From Alphaproteobacteria bacterium (GTDB taxonomy: Bacteria > Pseudomonadota > Alphaproteobacteria > Rhizobiales > Devosiaceae), in NCBI GenBank assembly GCA_018828145.1, contig JAHJWO010000047.1:1-64000 (forward strand): 64,000 bases of DNA, given 5' to 3'. Positions 51,966 to 59,918 of this stretch are shown piece after piece; the stretch's first letter is position 1, and each line of letters begins with the position of its first letter. Made by a program: the position numbers and the translations under genes. The notes below the pieces were generated by a model. That model did no database searches and was not told where the DNA came from. It saw only the letters and a list, made by a program, of their open reading frames with translations.

Positions 51966-53704
51966 TCGTCGTCCTCTTCAGGTGGGGGCGGGGGCGCCTC
52001 GGGCAGCGCGGCAGTGGCGTCGTCGCGCACCGTCACATTGACCACCTTGGCGCCGGGAAATGTTTCGAGAATGGCCTTGACCAGCGGGTCTTCGTGCGCC
52101 GCCTGCTGGGCGGCCTGCTGACGCTGCGCCGCTTCCTGGCGCATGGTCATGCCCTCGGGCGGCTTGCTGGAGACGGTGATCAGCCAGCGCTGGCCCGTCC
52201 AGAGTTGGAGGCGCGCGGACAGGGTGGCGATCATGCCCGGATCGGCGCCATCGGCAAGTGCGACCTCGATACGGCCCTGCTCGAAGGAAATCGGCCGCAT
52301 CTGCCCTTCAAGGGCCAGCTTGACCAGAACGTCGCGCTTGGCGGCGGCCAGGGCGATGAGTTCCTTGTAGCTGGCGACCGTGGCGAGGGCCGCCTGGGGC
52401 TGGGGCGCGGATGGCTGGGCGGCGACCGCCTCGGTCATCACCGGCCGGGGCGCTTCGACGCGCATGGCTGAGGCGCCACCACCACCATTGGATGGCCCGC
52501 GCGCGATCGGCGCGCTGGGCGGAAGGCCGGGCGCCGGAGCGGGCTGGTTGGACAGCCGGGCGATCAGATCATCAGGGCTGGGCAGGTCGGCGGCATAGGC
52601 CAGGCGGATCAGCGCCATTTCGGCGGCCTGCAGGCCATTATTGGCGCGGGCGACCTCGTCATGGCCCTTGAACAAAATTTGCCAGGCGCGGGTAAGCGCG
52701 CGCATGGGCAGCTTGCCGGCCAGCTCGGCGCCGCGCCGGCGTTCGTCGGGCGTCAGCGAGACGTCATCGGCAGCGGCGGGGACAACCTTGATGCGGGTTA
52801 CCAGATGGGTGAAATCGGCCAGGTCGGCAACCAGGGTCTGCGGATCAGCGCCCATGTCATAGAGGGCGCGCATGGTTTCGATGGCCGGGCCGATCTGGCC
52901 GCCCATCAGTTCCTCGAAGAGATCGATGATGCGGGCGCGATCGCCGAGGCCCAGCATGGCCTTGACGGTGGCGGCGGTGACCGTGCCATTGCCATGGGCG
53001 ATGGCCTGATCGAGCAGGGAGAGGTTGTCGCGGGCCGAGCCTTCACCGGCGCGGACAATCATGGCCAGCGCCTCGGGCTCGAAGGAAATGCCTTCCTGCC
53101 CCAGGATGGATTCGAGATAGGCCGTCATGATCTCGGGCGTGATGCGGCGCAGGTCGAAGCGCATGCAGCGGCTGAGGATCGTCACCGGCACCTTGCGGAT
53201 CTCGGTGGTGGCGAAGATGAACTTCACATAGGGGGGCGGCTCTTCAAGCGTCTTGAGCAGCCCGTTGAAGGCGGCCGTCGAGAGCATGTGCACTTCGTCG
53301 ATGACATAGACTTTGTAGGGCGCCGAGGAGGGCGCATATTTCACCGAGTCGATGATCTCGCGGATATCGTTGATGCCGGTATTGCTGGCGGCGTCCATCT
53401 CGATGACGTCGACATGACGACCCTCGATGATGGCGCGGCAATGCTCGCCCTCGACGCTCAGATCAAGCGTGGGATGGGGGCCGGAGGCGTCTTCATAGTT
53501 GAAGGCGCGGGCGAGGATGCGGGCGGTGGTGGTCTTGCCGACGCCGCGCACGCCCGTGAGGATGAAGGCGTGGTGGATGCGGTTCTGCGCGAAGGCATTG
53601 CCCAGCGTCTGCACCATGGCATCCTGTCCGACCAGGGTGGTGAAATCGCGCGGCCGGTATTTGCGGGCGAGGACGAGATAGGGCGAGGTCGGTGCGTCAG
53701 CCAT
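51962..53704 (-). CDS. dnaX: DNA polymerase III subunits gamma/tau
   Basis: 580 aa clamp-loader ATPase. Walker A is [17 protein letters not shown] (about 50-66), Walker [12 protein letters not shown], sensor [16 protein letters not shown] and domain III to about 370. A Pro/Ala-rich linker and the C-terminal tau region (about 440-560) follow. The segment that holds a four-Cys zinc site in E. coli reads [14 protein letters not shown] with only one Cys left; close relatives share this, so it is a lineage trait. The SRP RNA gene lies just upstream on the same strand. Confidence 0.95.
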   Translation of the reverse strand: MADAPTSPYLVLARKYRPRDFTTLVGQDAMVQTLGNAFAQNRIHHAFILTGVRGVGKTTTARILARAFNYEDASGPHPTLDLSVEGEHCRAIIEGRHVDVIEMDAASNTGINDIREIIDSVKYAPSSAPYKVYVIDEVHMLSTAAFNGLLKTLEEPPPYVKFIFATTEIRKVPVTILSRCMRFDLRRITPEIMTAYLESILGQEGISFEPEALAMIVRAGEGSARDNLSLLDQAIAHGNGTVTAATVKAMLGLGDRARIIDLFEELMGGQIGPAIETMRALYDMGADPQTLVADLADFTHLVTRIKVVPAAADDVSLTPDERRRGAELAGKLPMRALTRAWQILFKGHDEVARANNGLQAAEMALIRLAYAADLPSPDDLIARLSNQPAPAPGLPPSAPIARGPSNGGGGASAMRVEAPRPVMTEAVAAQPSAPQPQAALATVASYKELIALAAAKRDVLVKLALEGQMRPISFEQGRIEVALADGADPGMIATLSARLQLWTGQRWLITVSSKPPEGMTMRQEAAQRQQAAQQAAHEDPLVKAILETFPGAKVVNVTVRDDATAALPEAPPPPPEEDDE

Positions 53705-53838
53705 CGAGCCCTTCTGTCGCTTGCGTGGTGGGGAATCTGCCTGAGATCATGTTCCGACCTTAAGGCAATGGCGCCCATCCGCAAAAGCCTCAAGCCGTCT
53801 CGCGGAGTGTCGAATGCCAACTGTGAACAGATTAAGTA

Positions 53839-53930
53839 GGAGGCTGGCAACGACCCGTGAAGGTCTCGTTGGGGCTGCTTCCTTCCGGACCTGACCCGGT
53901 TGGCGAGGAACACGTCCGCGCCAACCTCCC
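53839..53930 (-). ncRNA. ffs: Small signal recognition particle RNA (4.5S)
   Basis: The minus strand carries the SRP RNA core GGTCAGGTCCGGAAGGAAGC, the conserved tetraloop-side and asymmetric-loop sequence of the Ffh-binding helix. The ends pair: GGAGGUUGGC at the 5' end with GCCAGCCUCC at the 3' end (one G-U), giving a closed hairpin of about 92 nt. A possible promoter upstream has TTGCGC (53961-53966) and a TATA-like box near 53938-53943 on the minus strand. It binds Ffh for co-translational membrane targeting. Location next to dnaX is usual in alphaproteobacteria. Confidence 0.93.
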
Positions 53931-53970
53931 GACGCGCTATATGCGAAGAAAATGGGGCGAGCGCAAGGCC

Positions 53971-54657
53971 TCAGGGGGCAAACTCGTCGGCATAGGCCAC
54001 CCAGCCGCGGACGGCGAAGCCCAGATAGAACAGGCTTGCATCGGAAAAACCCGTCTGGCGGAGCAGGGCCTCATCCTCCTCGGGCGATACGAAGGAGAGC
54101 TTTTCGATCATGGCCTGAACCGAGGGCTCCAGCTGGGCCGGCGGGGTGCCGTCGGGCGAGCCATAGGCGATATGGCGGCCGATCCACAGGGATCGTTCGG
54201 GTTCGGTCCGGGGCACGCTGATATGGGCGGCGACAAAGGGGGCGCCGGGCCGGAGGCGGCGGCGAATCTGGCTCAGGGTGTCGAGGCGCTGGTCGCGCGG
54301 CACGAAATGCAGCGTCAGCAGGCAGGTGGCGGCATCGAAGGGGCCATCGGGGGCGATGTCGATATAGCCCTCATGGAGGGAAATACGGTCGAGATGGGCA
54401 GAGGCGGTTTCCGTGGCCAGAGCCAGCATGGCGGGGGACGGGTCGACGCCATCGAAGGTCCAGCCGGCATGGGCATCGGCGAGGGCCCGGAGCTCGAGGC
54501 CACCACCGGCGCCCAGCACCAGGACCCGGCCTTGCGGCGGCATGCGTTCGGCCAGCAGCAGCGCGGTCATGCGGAGGAGGCCTGCATAGCCGGGGACCTT
54601 GCGCGGCGTGCCTTCGGCATAGGAAGCGGCAGCCTGTTCGGTGAAAACGGATGACAT
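53971..54657 (-). CDS. SAM-dependent class I methyltransferase
   Basis: 228 aa. Rossmann-like methyltransferase fold with motif I VLVLGAGGGLELRALA (about 44-59), acidic motif II DGVDPSPAML and motif IV FDAATCLLTLHFV. The variable cap has PRTEPERSLWIGRH. It transfers a methyl group from SAM to an unknown small molecule. The start at 54657 (MSSVFTEQAA) is preferred over the longer frame, which crosses the palindromic operator at 54679. No partner gene indicates the substrate. Confidence 0.82.
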   Translation of the reverse strand: MSSVFTEQAAASYAEGTPRKVPGYAGLLRMTALLLAERMPPQGRVLVLGAGGGLELRALADAHAGWTFDGVDPSPAMLALATETASAHLDRISLHEGYIDIAPDGPFDAATCLLTLHFVPRDQRLDTLSQIRRRLRPGAPFVAAHISVPRTEPERSLWIGRHIAYGSPDGTPPAQLEPSVQAMIEKLSFVSPEEDEALLRQTGFSDASLFYLGFAVRGWVAYADEFAP

Positions 54658-54678
54658 GCGGGGGACCTTTTTGCTGTT

Positions 54679-54699
54679 ATTGTAACTTACAATGTTACA
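54679..54699. promoter_or_regulatory. Palindromic operator upstream of methyltransferase (TetR-like)
   Basis: ATTGTAA-C-TTACAAT (54679-54693) is a perfect 7-1-7 palindrome, overlapping TGTAAC-N7-GTTACA (54681-54699). It lies 22 bp before the methyltransferase ATG, where a repressor would block transcription. TetR-family sites often have this TTGTAA/TTACAA form. No TetR gene is in the window, so the regulator is elsewhere. Confidence 0.65.
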
Positions 54700-54817
54700 T
54701 GAGTGCTCCCCGGTCAAGCCGCATCCCCCGCCCCCGCGTAAACCATAAGTCCAGATCGGGCCGGACGGCCGGCGCTGGCCGCGTTAAGGTTTCGTCAACC
54801 ATAGGCGGGAGGTTGCC

Positions 54818-54985
54818 ATGCGTATTCCATCCATCGGACTGCCGCTCGACGAACGCCGGATCGTGCGCGAAGGCTACCGGCTGGCGGAGCGGATGCTGGC
54901 GGGCTACGAAGACCCGCCGGGGCCGGTCGCGATCATCGGCAAGTGGCTGGCGCAGCTGCGCGTGATGGTGCTGGCGCGCGACTGA
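54818..54985 (+). CDS. 55-aa small basic protein
   Basis: A 56-codon frame with GGGAGG six bases before its ATG. Sequence features: MRIPSIGLPLDERRIVREGYRLAERMLAGYEDPPGP, then a hydrophobic-aromatic patch AIIGKWLAQLRVMVLARD. It is helical, basic and has no signal peptide. Codon use and GC3 fit the genome. It falls in the gap between the methyltransferase and DUF817 genes. I do not recognise the family. A CtrA-like TTAA-N7-TCAA lies at 54784-54798. Confidence 0.65.
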   Translation: MRIPSIGLPLDERRIVREGYRLAERMLAGYEDPPGPVAIIGKWLAQLRVMVLARD

Positions 54986-54989
54986 GCGC

Positions 54990-55844
54990 CTAGCGTTCCG
55001 GCAGGTGCGGCCGTGGCGGATGCACCAGCGTCACCAGCACCACCGAGATCAGCATCAGCAGATACCAGGAGCCGAGCTTGCTCCAGCTGACCATGGACCA
55101 GCCATCGCGCTGATCGGGATAGATCCAGGCGCGCGACCAGGTGCCGATATTCTCGGCAATCCAGATGAACAGCGCGACCAGCACGAAGGCCAGCAGCATG
55201 GGCATGCGGTGGCGGAAACGGAACACTCGGTAGTGCATGGTGGCGGGCCAATAGAGCAGCGCAACGCCGGCAAAAAGCAGCCAGCGGAAGTCCATGAAGA
55301 AATGGTGGCTGAAGAAATTGACATAGATGGCCAGGGCCAGCAGCGCCGTCATCCAGACCGGAGGATAGCGGCTGAAGGTGATGTCGAAAATGCGCTGGAT
55401 GCGGGCCATGTAGGAGCCAACACAGGCATACATGAAGCCGGAAAACAGCGGCACGCCGCCCAGGCGGAAGATCGCTTCTTCGGGGTAGATCCATGAGCCG
55501 GCGGCGGTCTTGAACAGTTCCATGCCGGTGCCGACGAGGTGGAAGATCAGGATCACCTTGGCTTCGCTGAGCGTTTCGAGACGGAAGGCCAGCATGGCGG
55601 CCTGGATGAGCAGGGCGGCGATGAACCAGGCATCGTAACGGGCAAGATCAAGATCGGGCCACCAAAGGCCGGTCAGCAGAATCATGGCCAGCATCAGCCC
55701 GCCAAACAGGCATGCCCAGGCCTGCTTGAGGCCGAAGACCACGAACTCGACGAGGCCGTCGGCAAAGCGTCCGCGCGGCAGGCGTTGCAGCACCAGATGC
55801 GCCAGCGCATCGATGCGCGCCTCCAAACTCGTGAACTGGTTCAA
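54990..55844 (-). CDS. DUF817 family integral membrane protein
   Basis: 284 aa with about eight hydrophobic segments. Characteristic DUF817 stretches are VEFVVFGLKQAWACLFGGLMLAMIL, GTGMELFKTAAGSWIYPEEA, VPLFSGFMYACVGSYMARI and WIAENIGTWSRAWIYPDQRDGWSMV. The conserved acidic and aromatic residues between helices suggest an enzymatic or carrier role, but the function is unknown. It is convergent with the small protein gene and divergent from the LOG-family gene. Confidence 0.87.
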   Translation of the reverse strand: MNQFTSLEARIDALAHLVLQRLPRGRFADGLVEFVVFGLKQAWACLFGGLMLAMILLTGLWWPDLDLARYDAWFIAALLIQAAMLAFRLETLSEAKVILIFHLVGTGMELFKTAAGSWIYPEEAIFRLGGVPLFSGFMYACVGSYMARIQRIFDITFSRYPPVWMTALLALAIYVNFFSHHFFMDFRWLLFAGVALLYWPATMHYRVFRFRHRMPMLLAFVLVALFIWIAENIGTWSRAWIYPDQRDGWSMVSWSKLGSWYLLMLISVVLVTLVHPPRPHLPER

Positions 55845-55950
55845 GCGCCCCGCCCTTGCTCCGCCGGCCCGGTGTGGTTATGCCCTGTTGAAAATCTCCG
55901 AATTGTGGCGGCCCCGCCGCTTCGGAGCCGACCATCGGAGAAGCCGGCAT

Positions 55951-56811
55951 ATGGCCAGACGTCGCCCCACATCGTTGCGCACCTCGGTTGAGGATGTCGC
56001 CGCCTCCAAACGGGCGCCGCAGACGCCGCAGACCCAGTCGGCAGCGTTCCGGCTGGCCTTTGCCGACGACGAATTCATGACCTCGGAAGATACCCGCGGC
56101 ATCAGGTTCCAGCTCGAATATCTCAAGCCCGAATTCCGCCTGCGCGAGCGCGGCATCAATTCGACCGTGGTGCTGTTCGGCGGCGCGCGCATCCCGGCGC
56201 CGGGGCAGCCGGCCTGGGCGGCCAAGAACGAAGTGCAGAAGAAGAACCTCGAAGCGGCGTCGCATTATTATGATGAGGCGCGGCGCTTCGCCCAGCTTGC
56301 CTCATTCACCTCCAAGGCGCTCGACTTCAAGGACTATGTGGTGGTGACCGGGGGCGGACCGGGCGTGATGGAGGCGGGCAATCGTGGCGCGGCCGATGTG
56401 GGCGCACCCTCGATCGGGCTCAATATCGTCTTGCCGCATGAGCAGGCGCCCAATCTCTATGTGACGCCGGAGCTCAGCTTCAACTTCCACTATTTCGCCA
56501 CCCGCAAGATCCACTTCCTGATGCGAGCCAAGGCGGTGGCGGTGTTTCCGGGCGGCTTCGGCACGCTTGACGAGTTCTTCGAGACGCTGACCCTGATCCA
56601 GACCGGGCGCATGGATCGCGTACCGCTGCTGCTGTTCGGGGCGGCGTTCTGGAGCAAGGTGATCAATTTCGAGGCGCTGGCCGAGGCCGGCACCATCGCC
56701 CCGGACGACACCAAGCTGTTCCACGTGGTCGATACCGCCCAGCAGGGCTGGGACGTGATACGGCAGTTCTACAACCTGCCGGCCGTCGATGAAGTGCTGC
56801 GGGGCGACTGA
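55951..56811 (+). CDS. LOG family protein (TIGR00730-type Rossmann protein)
   Basis: 286 aa. The lysine decarboxylase-like/LOG motif VFPGGFGTLDEFFETLTLIQTGR (PGG-x-GT-x3-E) and VVTGGGPGVMEAGNRGA (nucleotide site) are intact. LOG enzymes cleave ribose 5-phosphate from nucleoside monophosphates, producing cytokinin-like bases in plants; bacterial long forms such as this, with an 85-residue N-terminal extension, are linked to purine nucleotide turnover. The start is ATG 55951 with GGAG upstream; the open frame extends further but lacks conservation. Confidence 0.85.
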   Translation: MARRRPTSLRTSVEDVAASKRAPQTPQTQSAAFRLAFADDEFMTSEDTRGIRFQLEYLKPEFRLRERGINSTVVLFGGARIPAPGQPAWAAKNEVQKKNLEAASHYYDEARRFAQLASFTSKALDFKDYVVVTGGGPGVMEAGNRGAADVGAPSIGLNIVLPHEQAPNLYVTPELSFNFHYFATRKIHFLMRAKAVAVFPGGFGTLDEFFETLTLIQTGRMDRVPLLLFGAAFWSKVINFEALAEAGTIAPDDTKLFHVVDTAQQGWDVIRQFYNLPAVDEVLRGD

Positions 56812-56826
56812 GTCCCCCGCCCTGCC

Positions 56827-57657
56827 CTAGCTGTTGTCGGCGGCGGGATAGACGCCCAGCACGCGGAAATAGTCGGTGAAGAAGCCGAGTTCCTCGAAGG
56901 CATGCTGCACGCCGATGTCGGAGGGATGGCCTTCGATGTCGGCATAGAACTGGGTGGCCGTGAAGGCGCCGCCGACCATGTAGCTTTCCAGCTTGGTCAT
57001 GTTGATGCCGTTGGTGGCAAAGCCGCCCATGGCCTTGTAGAGCGCCGCCGGAACGTTGCGCACGCGGAAGACGAAGGTGGTCTTGACCTTGCCATTGCCG
57101 GCCGGGGCTTCCTTCTGGTCGCGCGAGAGCACGAGAAAGCGCGTCGTATTGTGCGCGGCATCCTCGATGTTGGAGGCGAGCACGGTCAGGCCATAGATTT
57201 CGGCGGCGAACTTGGAAGCAATAGCGGCCACCGACTTGTCGGCCTTCTGCGCCACTTCGCGAGCCGAGCCGGCCGTATCGACCGCATTGATGGTGCGGAA
57301 GCCGTGATCGGCGATGAACTTGCGGCACTGGCCCAGGGCAACCGACAGCGACTGGACCGCCTTGATGTCGTCCAGGGTAGCGCCGGGCACGCCCAGCAGG
57401 TTCATCTCGACGCGCAGGAAGGTCTCGCCAATGATGTAGAGACCGCTTTCGGGCAGCAGGTGGTGGATGTCGGTAATGCGCCCGTAGAGCGAGTTCTCGA
57501 CCGGCACGACGGCGAAATCGGCGCGGCCGGACTGCACGGCATTGATGGTCTCCTCAAAGGTGACGCAGCCGATCGCCTCTTCGCCGGGGAAGAAATTGGT
57601 GGCGGCGGCATGGCTGAAGGCGCCGGGTTCACCCTGGAAAGCGATCTTCTTGGTCAT
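56827..57657 (-). CDS. pheA: Prephenate dehydratase
   Basis: 276 aa monofunctional enzyme. Prephenate dehydratase domain (about 4-180) with AFQGEPGAFSHAAA, VVPVENSLYGRITDIHHLL and the catalytic NTTRFLVLSRD. The C-terminal ACT domain (about 195-270) has LYKAMGGFATNGINMTKLESYMVGG for phenylalanine feedback. It makes phenylpyruvate in phenylalanine synthesis. Unlike E. coli PheA it has no chorismate mutase domain, as is usual in alphaproteobacteria. Confidence 0.95.
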   Translation of the reverse strand: MTKKIAFQGEPGAFSHAAATNFFPGEEAIGCVTFEETINAVQSGRADFAVVPVENSLYGRITDIHHLLPESGLYIIGETFLRVEMNLLGVPGATLDDIKAVQSLSVALGQCRKFIADHGFRTINAVDTAGSAREVAQKADKSVAAIASKFAAEIYGLTVLASNIEDAAHNTTRFLVLSRDQKEAPAGNGKVKTTFVFRVRNVPAALYKAMGGFATNGINMTKLESYMVGGAFTATQFYADIEGHPSDIGVQHAFEELGFFTDYFRVLGVYPAADNS

Positions 57658-57996
57658 CGAGGAGGTCCGTATCTGGTAGGCGAGAGGCTTTTGAACCCGG
57701 CAGGATGCGGAGTCAATTCAACCGCTCCAATGAGCAACGCACTGGCGGCGGTGGGAGTGCCATTCGAGCAAAGCTCTCATGGCCTTCTCGCCTAAAATTG
57801 CTCCACCGGAGCAATTTTGCCCTGCGGCCCGGCTCGAAGTGTCGCAGGACCGCTTTGCACGGTTGCGCAGCGCGGCCCTTTGCGACTATCTTCCGCGCGC
57901 GCCGAGCCCCTCGTTGAGGCGATTTTCCCTTGGGATATCGAAAGTTGGGCCGCGTTCGACTATCGTCCACAGGGGATGGACTGGCAGAGAGACCAA
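57658..57996. other. Divergent gap between pheA and cytochrome c with repeat copy C
   Basis: 339 bp. Apart from the two-hairpin element at 57757-57840, the right part (57850-57990) should hold the cytochrome promoter. I see no further gene; short frames there have no ribosome sites. Confidence 0.5.
57757..57840. repeat. Two-hairpin intergenic element, copy C
   Basis: GCCATTCGAGC-AAA-GCTCTCATGGCC hairpin, then AAAATTGCTCC-ACC-GGAGCAATTTT, then GCCCTGCGGCCCGG and CTCGAAG. Same order and spacing as copies A and B, again upstream of a minus-strand gene (pheA). Confidence 0.72.
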
Positions 57997-58818
57997 ATGG
58001 ATTCGTTCGAGCTTAACAAGATCATGGGCGCCGTGCTGGGCACGCTGTTGTTCGTCATGGGCGCCGGCTTTGTCGCTGAAGCCATCTACCATCCCATTGA
58101 AGGCCGCGGCCCGGGCTATGCCCTGCCGGAGCCCGAAGTTGCCGAGGGCGGCGAAGCGGTCGAAGCTGCGCCGGAAGTGCCGCTGGGCGTGCTGCTGGCC
58201 AGTGCCAGCGCCGAACGCGGCGCTGCGGCGGCCCGCAAGTGCCAGTCGTGCCACAATTTCGGCGAGGGCGAACCCAACAAGCAGGGTCCGGGCCTCTATG
58301 ACATCGTTGGCCGTCTTGAGGGCAGCCACGAGGGCTTTGCCTATTCGGATGCCCTCATGGCCCACAATGCCGCCGGGGATGTCTGGAGCTACGAGAATCT
58401 CAACGCCTTCCTGATCAAGCCGAGCGACTATGCGCCCGGCACCAAGATGAACTTCGCCGGTATCCGCACCGCCGAAGAGCGCGCCGACATCCTGGCCTAT
58501 CTGCAGACGCTGTCGGCCAGCCCGGTGCCGTTCCCGGCCGCCGACGTGGCCCCGACCGAACCTGTTGCCGGCGCCGAGCCGTCCGAGGCCGCACCGACCG
58601 ATGCTGCCGCAACGCCGCAGCCCGACGCGACTGCGCCTGCCGATCCGGCTGCTGCCAGCCCCGATGATGCCGCCGAACCGGCAGCGCCTGCCGAGGTCGT
58701 GGACACCCCGACCACCACGCAGAGCGAAAGCCCGGTCCAGGGTACGGCAACCGGCAGCGGCTCGCCCGCTGGTACGAGCAGCGAAAACCCGACCGAGCCA
58801 GCGCCGCCGGCGCAGTAG
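57997..58818 (+). CDS. Membrane-anchored class I cytochrome c with Pro/Ala-rich tail
   Basis: 273 aa. An uncleaved N-terminal membrane anchor (about 9-30, KIMGAVLGTLLFVMGAGFVAEAIY) is followed by a c-type heme domain (about 62-175) with KCQSCHNF (Cys82, Cys85, His86) and the distal ligand Met151 in GTKMNFAG. This matches CycM/cytochrome c552-type electron carriers to terminal oxidases. The last 95 residues are a low-complexity Ala/Pro/Glu/Thr tail, unusual for the family, and may cross the periplasm or bind a partner. The ATG at 57997 is preferred over 57976. Confidence 0.92.
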   Translation: MDSFELNKIMGAVLGTLLFVMGAGFVAEAIYHPIEGRGPGYALPEPEVAEGGEAVEAAPEVPLGVLLASASAERGAAAARKCQSCHNFGEGEPNKQGPGLYDIVGRLEGSHEGFAYSDALMAHNAAGDVWSYENLNAFLIKPSDYAPGTKMNFAGIRTAEERADILAYLQTLSASPVPFPAADVAPTEPVAGAEPSEAAPTDAAATPQPDATAPADPAAASPDDAAEPAAPAEVVDTPTTTQSESPVQGTATGSGSPAGTSSENPTEPAPPAQ

Positions 58819-58845
58819 GTCCGGCTGGTTCCTGCAATTATTCAG

Positions 58846-58875
58846 GCCGCGCCCGTCAAACGGCGCGGCTTTTTT
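58846..58875 (+). terminator. Intrinsic terminator after cytochrome c
   Basis: GCCGCGCC, loop CGTCAAAC, GGCGCGGC followed by TTTTTT: eight-pair stem with a strong T-run 28 bp after the stop. It separates the cytochrome from the hydroxyacid reductase gene 14 bp downstream. Confidence 0.9.
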
Positions 58876-58888
58876 CTGGGAGATTCGC

Positions 58889-59827
58889 ATGCTGCTGTTG
58901 CATTTGTCCGACGTCAACGAGGCGAGCTGGGCCGAAAAGCTCGCGGCAGCGCTGGCGCCCTACCCCGTGGTGCGGCGCGGCGACGATTTCGACCCTGCCG
59001 ATGTGCGCTATGTGTTTGTCTGGAAGCCCAAGCCGGATGCCTTCGACGGGCTGACGGGGCTCAAAGCCATGCTGTCGCTTGGCGCCGGGGTGGACGCGCT
59101 GCTCAAGCATCCCAGCCTGCCGGACGTGCCGATCGTGCGGTTTGTCGATGCCGATCTCAGCCAGCGCATGAGCGACTATGTGGTGGCCCATGTCACCATG
59201 CATCACCGTCTCTATACGCGGTTCCGTGCCGACCAGAAGGCGCGGCGCTGGACCCAGCTCTATCCGCCCGCCGCATCGGAAACCAGCGTCGGGATCATGG
59301 GCATGGGCGTGTTGGGGCAGGATGCGGTGAGCCGCCTCAAGCCGCTGGGCTTTGCCCTGCGCAGCTGGAGCCGGACGCCAAAGGCGATCGAGGGCGTCGA
59401 GGGGTTCGCCGGAGACGAGCAGTTCGACACATTCCTGGCTGGCACCGACATTCTGGTGAACCTGCTGCCGCTGACGCCAGAGACGACCGGCATTCTCAAC
59501 TATGACACCTTTGGCAAGCTGCGGCGCGGCCAGCTGGATGGCGGGCCGGTCATCGTCAACGCAGCGCGGGGCGGGCATCAGCGCGAGGCCGATATCGCGC
59601 GGGCGCTGGCGGACGGGACGCTGGGCGCGGCAAGTCTTGATGTGTTCGAGACCGAGCCACTGCCCGCCAGCAGCCCGCTCTGGGACATCGAGAACTGCTA
59701 CATCACGCCCCATATCGCGGCGATCTCCAACGAAAAGTCGGGCGTGAGCTATTTCTCCCAGATCATCCGCGAGCATGAGGCGGGCAAGCCGCTGGTCAAT
59801 GTGGTGGATCGCGGCAGAGGATATTGA
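58889..59827 (+). CDS. D-2-hydroxyacid dehydrogenase (GhrA-like glyoxylate/hydroxypyruvate reductase)
   Basis: 312 aa. The NAD(P) motif VGIMGMGVLGQDAVSRL (about 136-152) is followed by catalytic Arg (NAARGGHQRE), Glu (VFETEPLPASSPLW) and His (TPHIAAIS) in family order. The short catalytic domain and WKPKPDAFDGL segment are typical of GhrA-type reductases of glyoxylate and hydroxypyruvate. GGGAG precedes the ATG. Its exact substrate is unproven. Confidence 0.88.
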   Translation: MLLLHLSDVNEASWAEKLAAALAPYPVVRRGDDFDPADVRYVFVWKPKPDAFDGLTGLKAMLSLGAGVDALLKHPSLPDVPIVRFVDADLSQRMSDYVVAHVTMHHRLYTRFRADQKARRWTQLYPPAASETSVGIMGMGVLGQDAVSRLKPLGFALRSWSRTPKAIEGVEGFAGDEQFDTFLAGTDILVNLLPLTPETTGILNYDTFGKLRRGQLDGGPVIVNAARGGHQREADIARALADGTLGAASLDVFETEPLPASSPLWDIENCYITPHIAAISNEKSGVSYFSQIIREHEAGKPLVNVVDRGRGY

Positions 59828-59892
59828 GGGGGAGCTTGTGCGGCTCCTGCATTGCCCGCGGGAAGGTCCCCTCACCGGGCGCTGCGCGCCGA

Positions 59893-59911
59893 CCTCTCCC
59901 CAAGGGAGAGG
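59893..59911. repeat. CCTCTCCC-type palindromic repeat, copy 11
   Basis: CCTCTCCC-CAA-GGGAGAGG, with CCCTCACCGGGCGC upstream, between convergent genes. A related but diverged member of the CCTCCCC family, or a bidirectional terminator. Confidence 0.6.
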
Positions 59912-59918
59912 AAAAAGG

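Noticed and set aside
51962..53704. DnaX loss of zinc-site cysteines as a novel feature
   Set aside because: The one-Cys form (GEHCRAI, GVHCQAI type) is shared by rhizobial relatives, so it is a lineage trait.
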